Assembly: GCA_902777355.1 (NCBI GenBank)
Contig: CACYTU010000042.1
Span: 1-32,941, forward strand
Length of the DNA stretch: 32,941 nucleotides
Source: an uncultured Lachnospiraceae bacterium
GTDB lineage: Bacteria > Bacillota > Clostridia > Lachnospirales > Lachnospiraceae
Direction of reading: 5' to 3'
A program made the position numbers and the translations under genes. Below, piece by piece: positions 23,222-32,497 of the stretch (position 1 is its first letter; every line of letters starts with the position of its first letter). The notes under the pieces were generated by a model. It was not told the origin of the DNA. It ran no database searches and was given only the letters and a program-made list of their open reading frames with translations.

Positions 23222-23375
23222 CGATCGTGCCGGATCCGCCGCCCGATCGTGCCAGGTCCGCCGCCCGATCGTGCCAGGTCCGCCGCCCGATCGGGCCAGG
23301 TCCGCCGCCCGATCGTGCCGAATCCGCCGCCCGATCGTGCCGAATCCGCCGCCCGATTGTTCCGCTGCCTGATCG
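23222..23375. repeat. 7 x 22-bp tandem array
   Basis: Units CGATCGTGCCAGGTCCGCCG start at 23222, 23244, 23266, 23288, 23310, 23332 and 23354. Each carries the palindrome CGATCG or a close variant. It is GC-rich and non-coding, since the 22-bp unit breaks any frame. It lies between the divergent aminotransferase and AroK-like genes. Confidence 0.95.
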
Positions 23376-23399
23376 GTGCCTGTTCGTTACAGATCAGGC

Positions 23400-23537
23400 C
23401 TTTGACAGCAGGATTATTTTGCAGGTTTTTCTGCGCGGAACCGGTCTTTGGCAACAAGGATTTTTTGCAGATTTTTCTGCGCAGAACCGGCCTTCGACAG
23501 CAGGATTATTTTTGCAAATTTTCCTGCAAATATTCGG
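23400..23537 (+). repeat. 3 x 46-bp imperfect tandem array upstream of the AroK-like gene
   Basis: Units start at 23400, 23446 and 23492 with CTTTGACAGCAGGATTATTT-like sequence and share TGCAGRTTTTTCTGCGC. The last unit ends about 58 bp before the AroK-like start, so the promoter of that gene probably overlaps or directly follows the array. Confidence 0.88.
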
Positions 23538-23594
23538 ACTATGGCAAAATGTGATATACTGATACTATCGTTGAAAAGCAAGGAGAAGAAGCGG

Positions 23595-24119
23595 ATGGAC
23601 AGATGGAAAAAAAGGAATAATCTGATCCTGATCGGAATGCCTGCATCGGGCAAGAGCACGGTGGGAATCATTCTCGCGAAGGTGATTGGCTATGACTTCA
23701 TCGACTCCGATCTGCTGATTCAGCGGCGCGAGGGGATGCGTCTGCCGGAGATCATTCAGAAAAAGGGCGTGGACGGATTTCTTGAAGTGGAGAATGAGGT
23801 TAATTCATCCATCGAAGCTTCGCGCTGCGTCATCTCCACGGGTGGAAGTGCTGTCTACGGGGAGGAAGCCATGCGGCATTTCCGGGAGATCGGCGCCGTT
23901 ATTTATCTGCAGGTGGATTTTGAAGTCATCAGGAAGCGTCTGCACAATATCAAGCGGAGAGGGGTCGTTCTCCGGGACGGACAGACCCTCAGGGACCTGT
24001 ATGATGAGCGCTGCGCTCTGTATGAAAAATACGCGGACATGGTCGTCCGGGAGGCAGACGGAGAGATTGAAGACGTCGTAGCGGAAATTATATGCCGGAT
24101 CAGGGAAAATCAACCCTGA
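23595..24119 (+). CDS. Shikimate kinase-like P-loop protein
   Basis: A 174-residue P-loop kinase with Walker A GMPASGKST (14-22), the DSD motif (37-39) of shikimate kinases and STGGSAVYG (81-89) in place of the usual TGGGxV. The shikimate-binding FRxxE motif reads FLEVE (L63 instead of Arg), and the lid has RRGVVLRDGQTL rather than the common RPLL. Clostridial genomes carry many such proteins annotated as AroK. The missing Arg makes shikimate an uncertain substrate, and no other aromatic pathway gene is near. The open frame extends upstream into the 46-bp array, but AAGGAG about 11 nt before ATG 23595 sets the start. Confidence 0.82.
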   Translation: MDRWKKRNNLILIGMPASGKSTVGIILAKVIGYDFIDSDLLIQRREGMRLPEIIQKKGVDGFLEVENEVNSSIEASRCVISTGGSAVYGEEAMRHFREIGAVIYLQVDFEVIRKRLHNIKRRGVVLRDGQTLRDLYDERCALYEKYADMVVREADGEIEDVVAEIICRIRENQP

Positions 24120-24422
24120 AAGGATATCGGATCTGAAGGACAGGGGCAGGAGTACGGCACATGGAGGGCCGCCGGAGCCGGAGCGTCATCAGGGGGAAGC
24201 CGGATCTGAAATCGGATTCCCATGGAGCATCCGGAGCGTCTGGGGGCAGCCGGAGCCGTGACCGGGATGTCTGGAGAATAAAAGACGGAAATAGCAGGGG
24301 ATCCGGGACGGAAAGCATCCCGGAACATATACATAAGACGGAAAGGATTCGAAATATAAAGAAGTATTGAACCTGAAGGGAACCGGATCCCTCAGGGTTC
24401 GGGGAGGACCGGGACAGAGAAG
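24120..24422 (+). other. Non-coding gap with GC-rich direct repeats and a hairpin
   Basis: There is no credible gene. CCGGAGCG and GGAGCCGG-type blocks recur between 24170 and 24260. CCTGAAGGGA pairs with TCCCTCAGG (about 24372-24398), about 25 nt before the hybrid kinase ATG and without a T-run. A GGGAGGACCGGGACAGAGAAG stretch supplies a modest ribosome binding site for the next gene. Confidence 0.5.
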
Positions 24423-27400
24423 ATGAAGTATGACAGACAGAGAAGAGAGGAACAGCCCGGCTGTGTGGTCGGGATCGGATCATCTGCCGGAGGCCTTGAG
24501 GCGCTTCAGCAGTTTCTGACTTTTCTTCCTACGGATACCGGAATGGCTTTTGTGATCATCCAGCATCTTTCACCTGATCACAGAAGTCTGCTGGCGGATA
24601 TCCTTGGGAAATATACCGCTATGCCTGTTCTTGAGGCCAAAGAAGGAATGCATGTGCGGAAAAATACGGTCTATATGCTTCCGCCCAAATATAACATGGA
24701 GATTGAAAACGATGTACTGCGCCTGAAGGAGTACAATCATCAGCATATCAATCATCCAATCGATATTTTCTTCCGCTCACTGGCCAAATCCTACGAGAAC
24801 CGGGCGGTGGCGATCATCCTTTCGGGGACGGGCTCGGACGGCACGAACGGAATCCGCTCGGTCAAGGACCGCAACGGGCTGATCATCGTCCAGGCTCCGG
24901 AGAGCGCCAAGTTTGACGGCATGCCGCGGAGCGCGATCGCGACGGGCTTCGCCGACCTGATCCTGAATCCGGACAGCATAGCGCGTGAGATGGCCCACAT
25001 CTCCCGTTCGATCGCGGACGCGGGACAGCGCCTGCAGCTCTCGGACGGCGACCTGATCTCCCAGGTGTTTTTCATCCTGAAAAAAGTGACGAATATCAAC
25101 TATTCCTACTACAAACAGACTACGGTGCTGCGGCGGATCGAGCGCAGGATCGTCGTCACGCACAACCGCAATCTTCAGGAATACGTCAACTATATGTCCA
25201 ATAATCCGGAGGAAGTGCGTCTTCTGGCCAAGGAGGTCCTGATCGGTGTCACATCCTTTTTCCGCGACCCCGATTATTTTGATGTCCTCAAGGAGAGGGT
25301 CGTCAAGGATCTGCTGACCAGCCATCGGGCGTCCGACCAGATCCGTGTCTGGGTGGCGGGCTGTTCCACAGGTGAGGAAGCCTACTCCATCGCCATTCTC
25401 TTCGCGGAGGCCATGGACGAAATGGGCCTTCGAAGGGATGTAAAAATATTCGCGACGGACCTGGACGGGGATTCCATCGGTGTCGCCGGAAGAGGAGTCT
25501 ACGGAGACAGTATCCTGGAGGACGTCTCGGTCAGCCGTCTTAGCCGGTTCTTTACCAAAAAAGGCAACCGCTACATCATCAATCATGATATCCGCAAGAT
25601 GATCGTGTTCGCCCAGCACAATGTCTTTCAGGATCCGCCTTTCGGCAGACTGGATCTGGTCAGCTGCAGGAATCTGCTGATTTATTTTCAGAATATACTT
25701 CAGAGAAACCTGTTCGCGATTTTCCACATGGCTCTCAACGACGGAGGCTACCTCTTCCTGGGCCGCTCGGAGTCTGTCATAGACTACGATGATGTCTTCC
25801 ATGTACTCTGTCCCAGTGAGAGGATTTTCGTACACAACAGTTCGGGGCGCACACCGTCCCACGAGCATATCACCTACTCGCTGCAGGGGATCGAGAGCCA
25901 GCTGACTCCCCAGTACTACAGGACGGATTCTTCCGATATGGATTCCAAATATCAGGCGTCCGAGATGGAGACAAGGGCTCTGGAGATCCTGATGCCGGCC
26001 TGTGTCCTGGTCAATGAGAAAAATGAACTCTGCCACTCCTATGGGAAATGCTCCGACTTTATCACGATCCCTGTCGGGAATGTCACCCTGGATATATTCT
26101 CTCTGATCCGGAATGACCTCAAGATTGCGGTCTCCAAGGCACTGAAGGAAAGCCGGGAAAAGCAGGGCCTGGTCGCCTATGACCGCATTCCGGTCAAGAT
26201 CGGGGAAACTCCGGAGTACATTTCTCTTGTCGCCCAGCCTATTACCGACAAGATGGGGGCTGATACGGGAGTGACGGCCATCGCCTTCCTGCGCTCGACC
26301 CAGAGCGGGGCAGAAGAGGTCGATATGGACCACTATAACGTGGACACTGCCGCCTCACAGCGAATTGCTGATCTGGAAAAAGAACTTCATGTCTCCCAGG
26401 ACAACCTCAGCCACACGGTCACGGAACTGGAGTCCGTGAACGCCGAGCTTCAGGCTGCCAACGAGGAACTTCTGACCGCAAACGAAGAACTGCAGAGCTC
26501 CAACGAAGAATTGCAGTCGGTCAATGAAGAACTCTATACCGTCAATTCCGAATACCAGGCAAAGGTCGGAGAACTTGCCTCCGTGAATGACGACATGGCC
26601 AACTTCCTGGCGACGACACTGGTCGGGATCGTCATGGTGGACCGCAAGCTCAATGTGCGGAAATTTACAGAATACATCGCGGATGAATTCAGCGTGACGG
26701 AGCACGACGTGGGCAGATCCCTGCGCTACATCGCCTATCACTTCGCGACAGTCGATCTCATCTCGCTCTGCCATGAGGTCCTGCAGAGTATGCAGCCTGT
26801 AGAACTCACCTGTGTCTCGGTCGCGGGCAAGACTTATCTGGTCCGCATTGCTCCCTACAGGACCCACGGGAAGAAGCTGGCGGAAGCAGATCTTCCGGAG
26901 GAAAGTGTACAGGTGATGGGACCTCCCGCCCTGAAGGAAAGCACTCCTGTATCCGGCAGCAGAGGCGGGCAGGAAGTTGACGCGTCAATCTTCAGGAGCG
27001 GGGAGTATGTCAGCGGCCTGGTCCTGACCTTTATAGATACTTCTCAGAAGATCGACGATCAGCAGCAGATTGAGGAGATGGAGAAGGCTCTCCGTGCCGC
27101 AGTCAGGTCGGGACAGGAAAAGGAAGCCTTCCTCTCCCATATGAGCCATGATATGCGAACGCCGCTCACGGCGATCAAGGGACTGGTCCAGCTCTCTCTC
27201 AAAGAGGACCTGCCCGAAAATATCCGGGATAATCTGGAGAAGGTATTCTCTTCGACACACTACCTGACCAGCCTGATCGACGAGGTCCTTGAGACCAGCA
27301 GGATCAACGCCGGCAAGGTCGTCACTGTCGCCTCGGCGGTCCGGGAGCGCGACGTCCTTGATGAGGTCTCCGCGATCATGTCAGAGAAAGTGCGCACGGC

Positions 27401-28262
27401 AAACCTGCAGATGAAGACCAGGATCGATGGCTGCGAGAACCGCTATGTCATGATGGACTCCGAACATGTGACCCGCATCATCGTCAACCTGCTCGGCAAC
27501 GCTGTTAAATTTACCCCGCCCGGAGGCAGAGTGGATTTCGAGGTCAGTGTTCTTTACACGGAGACCCATGCCAGACACACTTATACCATTCGTGATACCG
27601 GAAGAGGGATCAGCGAAGCTTTCCAGAAAAAGATGTTCAGACCCTTCGAGCAGGAGATGCCCAATGAAACCGGCCTCAGGGACGGCACCGGCCTGGGCCT
27701 GTATATCTGTAGAAATCTGGTCGATCTTTTGGGCGGTACGATCAGCTGCCACAGCAAACCGGGTCACGGGTCGACATTCATCGTCTCCCTGGAGTACGAT
27801 CTGGCGACCCCTGATCAGATCCGCAATCAGAGCCGCCGAAACTCCACCATCGAAGGCCGGATGCTCTACGGAAAAAACATTCTGGTCGCGGAGGACAACA
27901 ACCTCAATGCCGAGGTTATCATGAAAATCCTGGAGACCAGGGGAATTCATGCCGAACTTGCCAGAGACGGCGAGGAGGCAGTCTACCTGTACAGGAGCAG
28001 CGGAGCCTACCATTTCCAGGCGGTCCTCATGGATGTGATGATGCCCATTATGGACGGAATGGAGGCGGCGCGGGCCATCCGTGCCTGTGACCTTGAAGAC
28101 GCGAAGACGATTCCGATCATCGCGCTCTCGGCGGATATTGACCCGACCAACGAGAAAAAATGCCTGGAGTCCGGTATGAATTCCTGCCTGGGCAAACCCA
28201 TCAACACCGTGGATCTGTTCTCGACCCTGTTCCGGGAGATTGAGAAAAATGAGCTACAATGA
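24423..28262 (+). CDS. CheB-CheR-PAS-histidine kinase-receiver hybrid sensor
   Basis: A single 1279-residue cytoplasmic protein. CheB-type methylesterase, about 10-200, with intact triad S21 (GIGSSAGG), H48 (QHLSP) and D139 (GTGSDG) and no receiver in front. CheR-type methyltransferase, about 215-470, with the SAM motif AGCSTGEEAYS near 311-321. A PAS-like region, about 520-640. A coiled coil of repeated N-E-E-L-Q units, about 650-720. A second PAS, about 725-860. HisKA with H909 (MSHDMRTPL), HATPase with NLLGNAVKF, DTGRGIS and GTGLGLYICRN, and a C-terminal receiver with phospho-acceptor D1204 (LMDVMMPIMDG). All catalytic residues are present. No chemoreceptor, flagellar or output-regulator gene is nearby. 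It has no membrane segments, so the signal is cytoplasmic or comes through a partner. Confidence 0.93.
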   Translation: MKYDRQRREEQPGCVVGIGSSAGGLEALQQFLTFLPTDTGMAFVIIQHLSPDHRSLLADILGKYTAMPVLEAKEGMHVRKNTVYMLPPKYNMEIENDVLRLKEYNHQHINHPIDIFFRSLAKSYENRAVAIILSGTGSDGTNGIRSVKDRNGLIIVQAPESAKFDGMPRSAIATGFADLILNPDSIAREMAHISRSIADAGQRLQLSDGDLISQVFFILKKVTNINYSYYKQTTVLRRIERRIVVTHNRNLQEYVNYMSNNPEEVRLLAKEVLIGVTSFFRDPDYFDVLKERVVKDLLTSHRASDQIRVWVAGCSTGEEAYSIAILFAEAMDEMGLRRDVKIFATDLDGDSIGVAGRGVYGDSILEDVSVSRLSRFFTKKGNRYIINHDIRKMIVFAQHNVFQDPPFGRLDLVSCRNLLIYFQNILQRNLFAIFHMALNDGGYLFLGRSESVIDYDDVFHVLCPSERIFVHNSSGRTPSHEHITYSLQGIESQLTPQYYRTDSSDMDSKYQASEMETRALEILMPACVLVNEKNELCHSYGKCSDFITIPVGNVTLDIFSLIRNDLKIAVSKALKESREKQGLVAYDRIPVKIGETPEYISLVAQPITDKMGADTGVTAIAFLRSTQSGAEEVDMDHYNVDTAASQRIADLEKELHVSQDNLSHTVTELESVNAELQAANEELLTANEELQSSNEELQSVNEELYTVNSEYQAKVGELASVNDDMANFLATTLVGIVMVDRKLNVRKFTEYIADEFSVTEHDVGRSLRYIAYHFATVDLISLCHEVLQSMQPVELTCVSVAGKTYLVRIAPYRTHGKKLAEADLPEESVQVMGPPALKESTPVSGSRGGQEVDASIFRSGEYVSGLVLTFIDTSQKIDDQQQIEEMEKALRAAVRSGQEKEAFLSHMSHDMRTPLTAIKGLVQLSLKEDLPENIRDNLEKVFSSTHYLTSLIDEVLETSRINAGKVVTVASAVRERDVLDEVSAIMSEKVRTANLQMKTRIDGCENRYVMMDSEHVTRIIVNLLGNAVKFTPPGGRVDFEVSVLYTETHARHTYTIRDTGRGISEAFQKKMFRPFEQEMPNETGLRDGTGLGLYICRNLVDLLGGTISCHSKPGHGSTFIVSLEYDLATPDQIRNQSRRNSTIEGRMLYGKNILVAEDNNLNAEVIMKILETRGIHAELARDGEEAVYLYRSSGAYHFQAVLMDVMMPIMDGMEAARAIRACDLEDAKTIPIIALSADIDPTNEKKCLESGMNSCLGKPINTVDLFSTLFREIEKNELQ

Positions 28263-28330
28263 AGGCCGGAAATCAGGCCGGACATAAAAGTCACTGGATT
28301 CGGAGCAGGTGTGCTGCCTCCTGAGCCGCA

Positions 28331-28386
28331 GGACAGTTGCTGTCACGCTCCTGAGAGAGTGTGACTGAGGCAAAAAACTGTCGTCC
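28331..28386 (+). other. Stem-loop structure after the hybrid kinase gene
   Basis: GGACAGTT (28331-28338) pairs with AACTGTCGTCC (28376-28386, one bulge) around GTCACGCTC/GAGTGTGAC (28342-28350/28357-28365). It lies 70 nt past the kinase stop. There is an A-run but no T-run on the plus strand, so terminator activity is doubtful. Confidence 0.45.
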
Positions 28387-28527
28387 GTATGGTATGAAAC
28401 AGGAGACACTTCCACACAGCCTTCCATATCACTTTCCATGCAGCCTTTCACACAGCCGACCGTGTCCGGAAATGCCAGAGAGCATAGCTGTGCCACGGCC
28501 GGCTGTGATGCGCTGAGCAGACACTGT

Positions 28528-28623
28528 GCTAAAGCGATATTATGCTGAAGCGATAATATGCCAAAGTGATACCGTGCTAAAGCGACACTGTGCTAAAGCA
28601 ATATTGTGCTAAACATGCGCTGT
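28528..28623. repeat. 6 x 16-bp tandem array upstream of ftsH
   Basis: Consecutive 16-bp units of the form GCTAAAGCGATATTAT run from 28528 to 28623, diverging in the last. They lie about 180 bp before ftsH, upstream of a TTGACA box at 28739-28744 for which no well-spaced -10 was found. The remaining gap 28263-28803 shows no gene. Confidence 0.9.
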
Positions 28624-28803
28624 GCCGGACAGGTGCAGCATTAAGCAGGTTTTTACCGGGCAGGTACTGCGCCAATCAGGCACGAAACAGATTCTGAAAG
28701 AGACAGGTAATATTTTTTTTATAAGAAATTTATGGGATTTGACAGGAAACTGTGCTATCATCCTTAGAACATATACTACACGCTGGGAAAGGAAGTAACA
28801 GCA

Positions 28804-30843
28804 ATGAAAGAAGTAAAACCACCCCGCAGGTCAATGATGTACTACAGCCTGCTGGTCATTCTCTTCATGATGATCATCAACGCGTTTATCATGCCGTCTG
28901 TCGAGAGGGCCAAGATCGAGGAAGTGGATTATGGAACATTCATGACCATGACGGAAAACAAGCAGATTGAGAAAGTGGAATTCCGGTCCAACGACATCCT
29001 TTTTACAGACAAGGATGGCAAGGCCTACTGCACAGGCCACATGTCGGATGACGGTCTGGTAGAGAGACTGTATAAGGCGGGAGCGAAATTCGGAAGCGAT
29101 ATCATTCCCGAGACGTCTCCGATGGCGGCCTTCCTCATTAACTGGGTTCTGCCGATCGCGATTTTCGGCGGAATAGGATATTATTTCAATAAGAGGCTGA
29201 TGGACCGCGCGGGAGGCGGAGCCTCCTCGATGATGTTCGGCATGGGCAAGAGCAATGCCAAGGTCTATGTAAAATCGACAGAAGGCATCCGCTTTTCCGA
29301 TGTCGCGGGCGAAGAGGAAGCCAAGGAGAATCTCATGGAGATCGTGGAGTATCTGCACGATCCCGGAAAATACAAGGAAATCGGCGCGACAATGCCCAAG
29401 GGCATTCTGCTGGTCGGACCTCCCGGAACGGGCAAGACCATGCTGGCCAAAGCGGTCGCAGGCGAATCCAATGTCCCCTTCTTTTCCATGTCCGGTTCTG
29501 AATTCGTGGAGATGTTCGTGGGCATGGGCGCTTCGAAAGTGCGCGACCTCTTCAATCAGGCCCAGGAAAAAGCACCCTGCATCGTCTTTATCGATGAGAT
29601 CGACGCGATCGGCAAAAAGAGGGACGGAAGCGCTCTGGGCGGCAATGATGAGCGCGAGCAGACGCTGAACCAGCTGCTGACAGAGATGGACGGCTTCGAG
29701 GAGAACCTGGGAGTGGTCATTCTGGCGGCGACCAACCGGCCCGAAGCCCTGGATCCCGCTCTGACCAGACCCGGCCGTTTTGACAGGCGCGTCCCCGTGG
29801 AACTCCCCGATCTCCAGGGAAGAATCGATATCCTAAAAGTCCACGCCAAAAAGATTAAGATCGGCGCGGATGTGGACTTCGGCAAGGTCGCCCGCATGGC
29901 AGCCGGTGCCTCCGGCGCGGAACTGGCCAATATCATCAATGAAGCTGCCCTGCGCGCAGTGCGCGACGGCAGAAAATTTGCCACCCAGGCAGATATGGAG
30001 GAGAGCATAGAGGTCGTCATCGCCGGATACCAGAAAAAGAACGCCATCCTGTCTGACAAAGAGAAGCTCATTGTCTCCTATCATGAGGTCGGACACGCCC
30101 TGGTGGCTGCCATGCAGACCCACAGTGCCCCCGTGCAGAAGATCACGATCATTCCCCGCACATCCGGCGCCCTGGGCTATACCATGCAGGTCGAAGAAGA
30201 GGGCAACCACTACCTGATGAGCAGGGAGGAGATCGAAAACAAGATTGCGACGCTGACGGGCGGCAGAGCCGCTGAGGAAGTGGAGTTCGGAACGGTCACA
30301 ACAGGAGCTGCCAATGATATTGAACAGGCAACACGCCTGGCCAGGGCTATGATCACCCGCTACGGCATGAGCGATGAGTTTGACATGGTCGCGATGGAGA
30401 CGGTCACCAACCAGTACCTGGGCGGCGACACCTCTCTGGCCTGCTCCGCGGAGACACAGGCCCTGATTGACCGCAAGGTCGTGGAACTGGTGCGCACCCA
30501 GCATGAGAAGGCTCTTAAAATACTGCGGGATAACAAACGAAAGCTTGACGAGATAGCCGAGTACCTGTATTTTAAAGAGACAATTACCGGAGAGGAATTC
30601 ATGAACATTCTGAACCGGAAGCCCGAGCCCAGGCTGATCGGCACGTCCGAAGACAAATCTTCAGATATATCCGAAAATATATCTGAAGACACGGCGGAAG
30701 CCGGACAGAACCCTGACGAAACGGACAAGGCAACAGACCATGCAGCAGATTCTATGAAGACCGGACATGCAGAAAATGGTCATGCAGCAGAAGAGCATGA
30801 TCTAGAGGTTCAAGACGCAGAATCAGATGATTCGGGTGTCTGA
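28804..30843 (+). CDS. ftsH: ATP-dependent zinc metalloprotease FtsH
   Basis: Membrane-anchored AAA protease that unfolds and degrades membrane and short-lived cytoplasmic proteins as a hexamer. It is 679 residues long. TM1 is about 12-30 and TM2 about 110-129, with a small extracytoplasmic domain between. The AAA module has Walker A GPPGTGKT (about 205-212), Walker [13 protein letters not shown] and the [22 protein letters not shown]. The protease zinc motif is H427-E428-V-G-H431, with D505 as the likely third ligand; the common HEAGH reads HEVGH here, which keeps the ligands. The last 65 residues are a low-complexity acidic tail with His-rich [10 protein letters not shown] repeats, longer than usual. 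GGAAAGGAAG precedes ATG 28804. The gene is followed by a small FakA-like gene after 104 nt. Confidence 0.97.
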   Translation: MKEVKPPRRSMMYYSLLVILFMMIINAFIMPSVERAKIEEVDYGTFMTMTENKQIEKVEFRSNDILFTDKDGKAYCTGHMSDDGLVERLYKAGAKFGSDIIPETSPMAAFLINWVLPIAIFGGIGYYFNKRLMDRAGGGASSMMFGMGKSNAKVYVKSTEGIRFSDVAGEEEAKENLMEIVEYLHDPGKYKEIGATMPKGILLVGPPGTGKTMLAKAVAGESNVPFFSMSGSEFVEMFVGMGASKVRDLFNQAQEKAPCIVFIDEIDAIGKKRDGSALGGNDEREQTLNQLLTEMDGFEENLGVVILAATNRPEALDPALTRPGRFDRRVPVELPDLQGRIDILKVHAKKIKIGADVDFGKVARMAAGASGAELANIINEAALRAVRDGRKFATQADMEESIEVVIAGYQKKNAILSDKEKLIVSYHEVGHALVAAMQTHSAPVQKITIIPRTSGALGYTMQVEEEGNHYLMSREEIENKIATLTGGRAAEEVEFGTVTTGAANDIEQATRLARAMITRYGMSDEFDMVAMETVTNQYLGGDTSLACSAETQALIDRKVVELVRTQHEKALKILRDNKRKLDEIAEYLYFKETITGEEFMNILNRKPEPRLIGTSEDKSSDISENISEDTAEAGQNPDETDKATDHAADSMKTGHAENGHAAEEHDLEVQDAESDDSGV

Positions 30844-30905
30844 GCTGCGGCAGCGGATGCGTGATCAAATGATTCAGATGCCTGAGCTGCGGCAGCTGAC
30901 GGCAG
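30822..30905. repeat. Direct duplication at the ftsH 3' end
   Basis: Two roughly 53-bp copies of a block containing ATGATTC, a CTGAGCTGCGGCAGC core and a following GC-rich stretch occur back to back, the first overlapping the last codons and stop of ftsH. As with the HicB-like gene, the 3' end of a coding sequence has been copied downstream. Confidence 0.7.
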
Positions 30906-30947
30906 GACTGACTGCGGAAACTGACAGAATTCATTTTGGAGGAGAGT

Positions 30948-31220
30948 ATGATACCGGAACAGACAATCGAATTCAGATATGATACACAGCTTTTGATCGA
31001 CGGATATGAAGACCTGGATGAAGACGAAGTCTTTGACTATATCGCAAACAACTTCAAGGGCGACAGCCTGCTGGCTGTAGGCGGAGACGGAGATCCGATC
31101 AAAATCCACTATCACACCAATGAACCCTGGCTGGTGCTGGAGTACTGCCGCTCTCTGGGCGAGATCTATGACATCGTCGTTGAGGATATGGACCGCCAGG
31201 CGAGAGGCCTGCAGGGATAA
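30948..31220 (+). CDS. Stand-alone FakA/YloV C-terminal-type domain protein
   Basis: A 90-residue acidic protein. The segment IEFRYDTQLLIDGYEDLDEDEVFDYIANNFKGDSLLAVGGDGDPIKIHYHTNEPWLVLEYCRSLGEIYDIVVEDMDRQ aligns by eye with the C-terminal half of DAK2/YloV (FakA) fatty-acid kinase proteins, where the pattern is typically YCTEFLLEG then [28 protein letters not shown] and ENMREQ. The FakA nucleotide-binding DAK2 domain is absent, so it is a free-standing domain. It could interact with FakB (fatty-acid carrier) or be a regulatory remnant. GGAGG directly precedes ATG 30948; a TTG at 30936 is a poorer choice. It lies 104 nt after ftsH, so cotranscription is plausible. The strong terminator at 31419-31472 ends the unit. 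Confidence 0.7.
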   Translation: MIPEQTIEFRYDTQLLIDGYEDLDEDEVFDYIANNFKGDSLLAVGGDGDPIKIHYHTNEPWLVLEYCRSLGEIYDIVVEDMDRQARGLQG

Positions 31221-31418
31221 GCCAGGGAATGAGCTGAGGACAAAGCTGAAGGATAAACCCAAAAGCAGAGAAGCTCAAAAGCAGAATAAAACCAAAAAAC
31301 AGATTTAGCTCAGGAATAAGTTCAGAAGCAGCTGCGGAGCGATGCGCGGCAGCTGCAAAATAACCGGCTGCAAAGTGACCGGATGCAGGGGCAGAGGAAG
31401 AGCCCGCACCCGGAGCGA

Positions 31419-31472
31419 GGGGCTGCTGTATCAGCTGACATATATCAGCGATACAGCGGGCCCCGTTTTTTT
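31419..31472 (+). terminator. Strong rho-independent terminator
   Basis: GGGGC (31419-31423) pairs with GCCCC (31460-31464) and encloses GCTGTATC/GATACAGC and GCTGA/TCAGC arms with one bulged A. A T-run follows at 31466-31472. It ends the ftsH transcript and lies between convergent genes. The 200 bp before it are Ala/Lys-codon-like low-complexity sequence with no gene. Confidence 0.85.
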
Positions 31473-31533
31473 CGGATATTCAAAGTCCTTTTTTTCAAAG
31501 GAAGACTGCGTCTGCTGAAAGAAGCTGCGGTTT

Positions 31534-32391
31534 TCAGAGCTTTGCCAGAATCCCGGCAAAGTCCACCAGGCATTTTCCTTCCCAGATACCTACGGGTACA
31601 GGGGTCCCGAACCCTATTATGTGCGGAAGAGCTTCGTGTTCGAAGTCGTAGACAACAACATTCTGTGTGTCTATATCCACGATCCAGTATTCCCGCACTC
31701 CGGCAGCGGCATATTTGGCATGCTTGATCATCAGGTCCCGGCGCCTGGTGGATGGAGAGAGAATCTCCACGACCAGATCCGGTGCTCCTTCACAATATCC
31801 TCTCCTGAGTTTAGCCGGGTCACATACAACCATCACATCGGGCTGTACGACGGTGTATTTGTCTGTGAGATCCGGTATGACATCAAATGGCGCTGTAAAG
31901 ACGCGGCATTCTCCACGGTTGTCATCCACGTAAGCAAGAAACCGGGCTGCCAGGCGCAGGCTCATGCCCTGATGGAGGGCCGTGGGAGAAGCCATATCAT
32001 AAATCACCCCGTCGATCAGTTCGCATCTGTTTCTGCCGGCAGGAAAATGAAAATAGTCAATGACCGAGTACTTCACCTTTCTTTTTTCAGCAGGCCCGGC
32101 TTCATACCGGCTGCCTGCTTCTCTCAGCAGATCCCTGTTTTCCCCCCTGTTTATCATTTTGGAAGAGTCTGTGTAATCAGTCTGAACCTTTTGATCTGTC
32201 TCGTGATCTGATGTGGTATCTGCGCCCTTTAGAACCTTCTCAAGTGCGGCAATTGTGACCCTCCTGGGATACCGGGTCGTTCCACCGAAAATTTTCTGGA
32301 TCGTACTGCAGGGAATCCCCGACAGCTCCGACAGATGTTCGTATGAAAAACCCAGTTCTCTTTTTCTGTCCCTCATTTCCTGAATTGTCAT
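31534..32391 (-). CDS. XRE-type HTH fused to a Uma2-family (DUF820) endonuclease-like domain
   Basis: A 285-residue protein. Residues 1-55 form a lambda-repressor-like HTH (FSYEHLSELSGIPCSTIQKIFGGTTRYPRRVTIAALEKVL), with the recognition helix around PCSTIQKIFGG. A Ser/Asp/Glu-rich linker (about 56-100) leads to a Uma2 domain (about 105-285) with YELIDG-like CELIDGVIYDM, PDVMVV (about 185-190), APDLVVEILSPST (about 204-216) and the lysine-bearing IKHAKYAAAGVREYWIVD. These Asp, Glu and Lys residues are those of the PD-(D/E)xK nuclease fold. Uma2 proteins are abundant but their targets are unknown. The fusion suggests sequence-specific DNA recruitment or self-repression. ATG 32391 has GGAGA upstream. 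No toxin, restriction or CRISPR partner is nearby. Confidence 0.87.
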   Translation of the reverse strand: MTIQEMRDRKRELGFSYEHLSELSGIPCSTIQKIFGGTTRYPRRVTIAALEKVLKGADTTSDHETDQKVQTDYTDSSKMINRGENRDLLREAGSRYEAGPAEKRKVKYSVIDYFHFPAGRNRCELIDGVIYDMASPTALHQGMSLRLAARFLAYVDDNRGECRVFTAPFDVIPDLTDKYTVVQPDVMVVCDPAKLRRGYCEGAPDLVVEILSPSTRRRDLMIKHAKYAAAGVREYWIVDIDTQNVVVYDFEHEALPHIIGFGTPVPVGIWEGKCLVDFAGILAKL

Positions 32392-32497
32392 GTCTCTTCT
32401 CCTGTTGCTGTCTGATTTCCCGTTTTTGCTGTTTTATATCCTTGTTTATACCATAATTATACCGAATGGACAGATGGTGGTCAAGAACGAATGTTCG

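Noticed and set aside
7678-23537. CRISPR arrays
   Set aside because: The tandem units are contiguous with no unique spacers of uniform length and no cas genes.
24777-26333. A 518-aa minus-strand open frame
   Set aside because: Antisense of the CheB-CheR hybrid; its composition is low-information Asp/Arg/Val-rich and it has no ribosome binding site.
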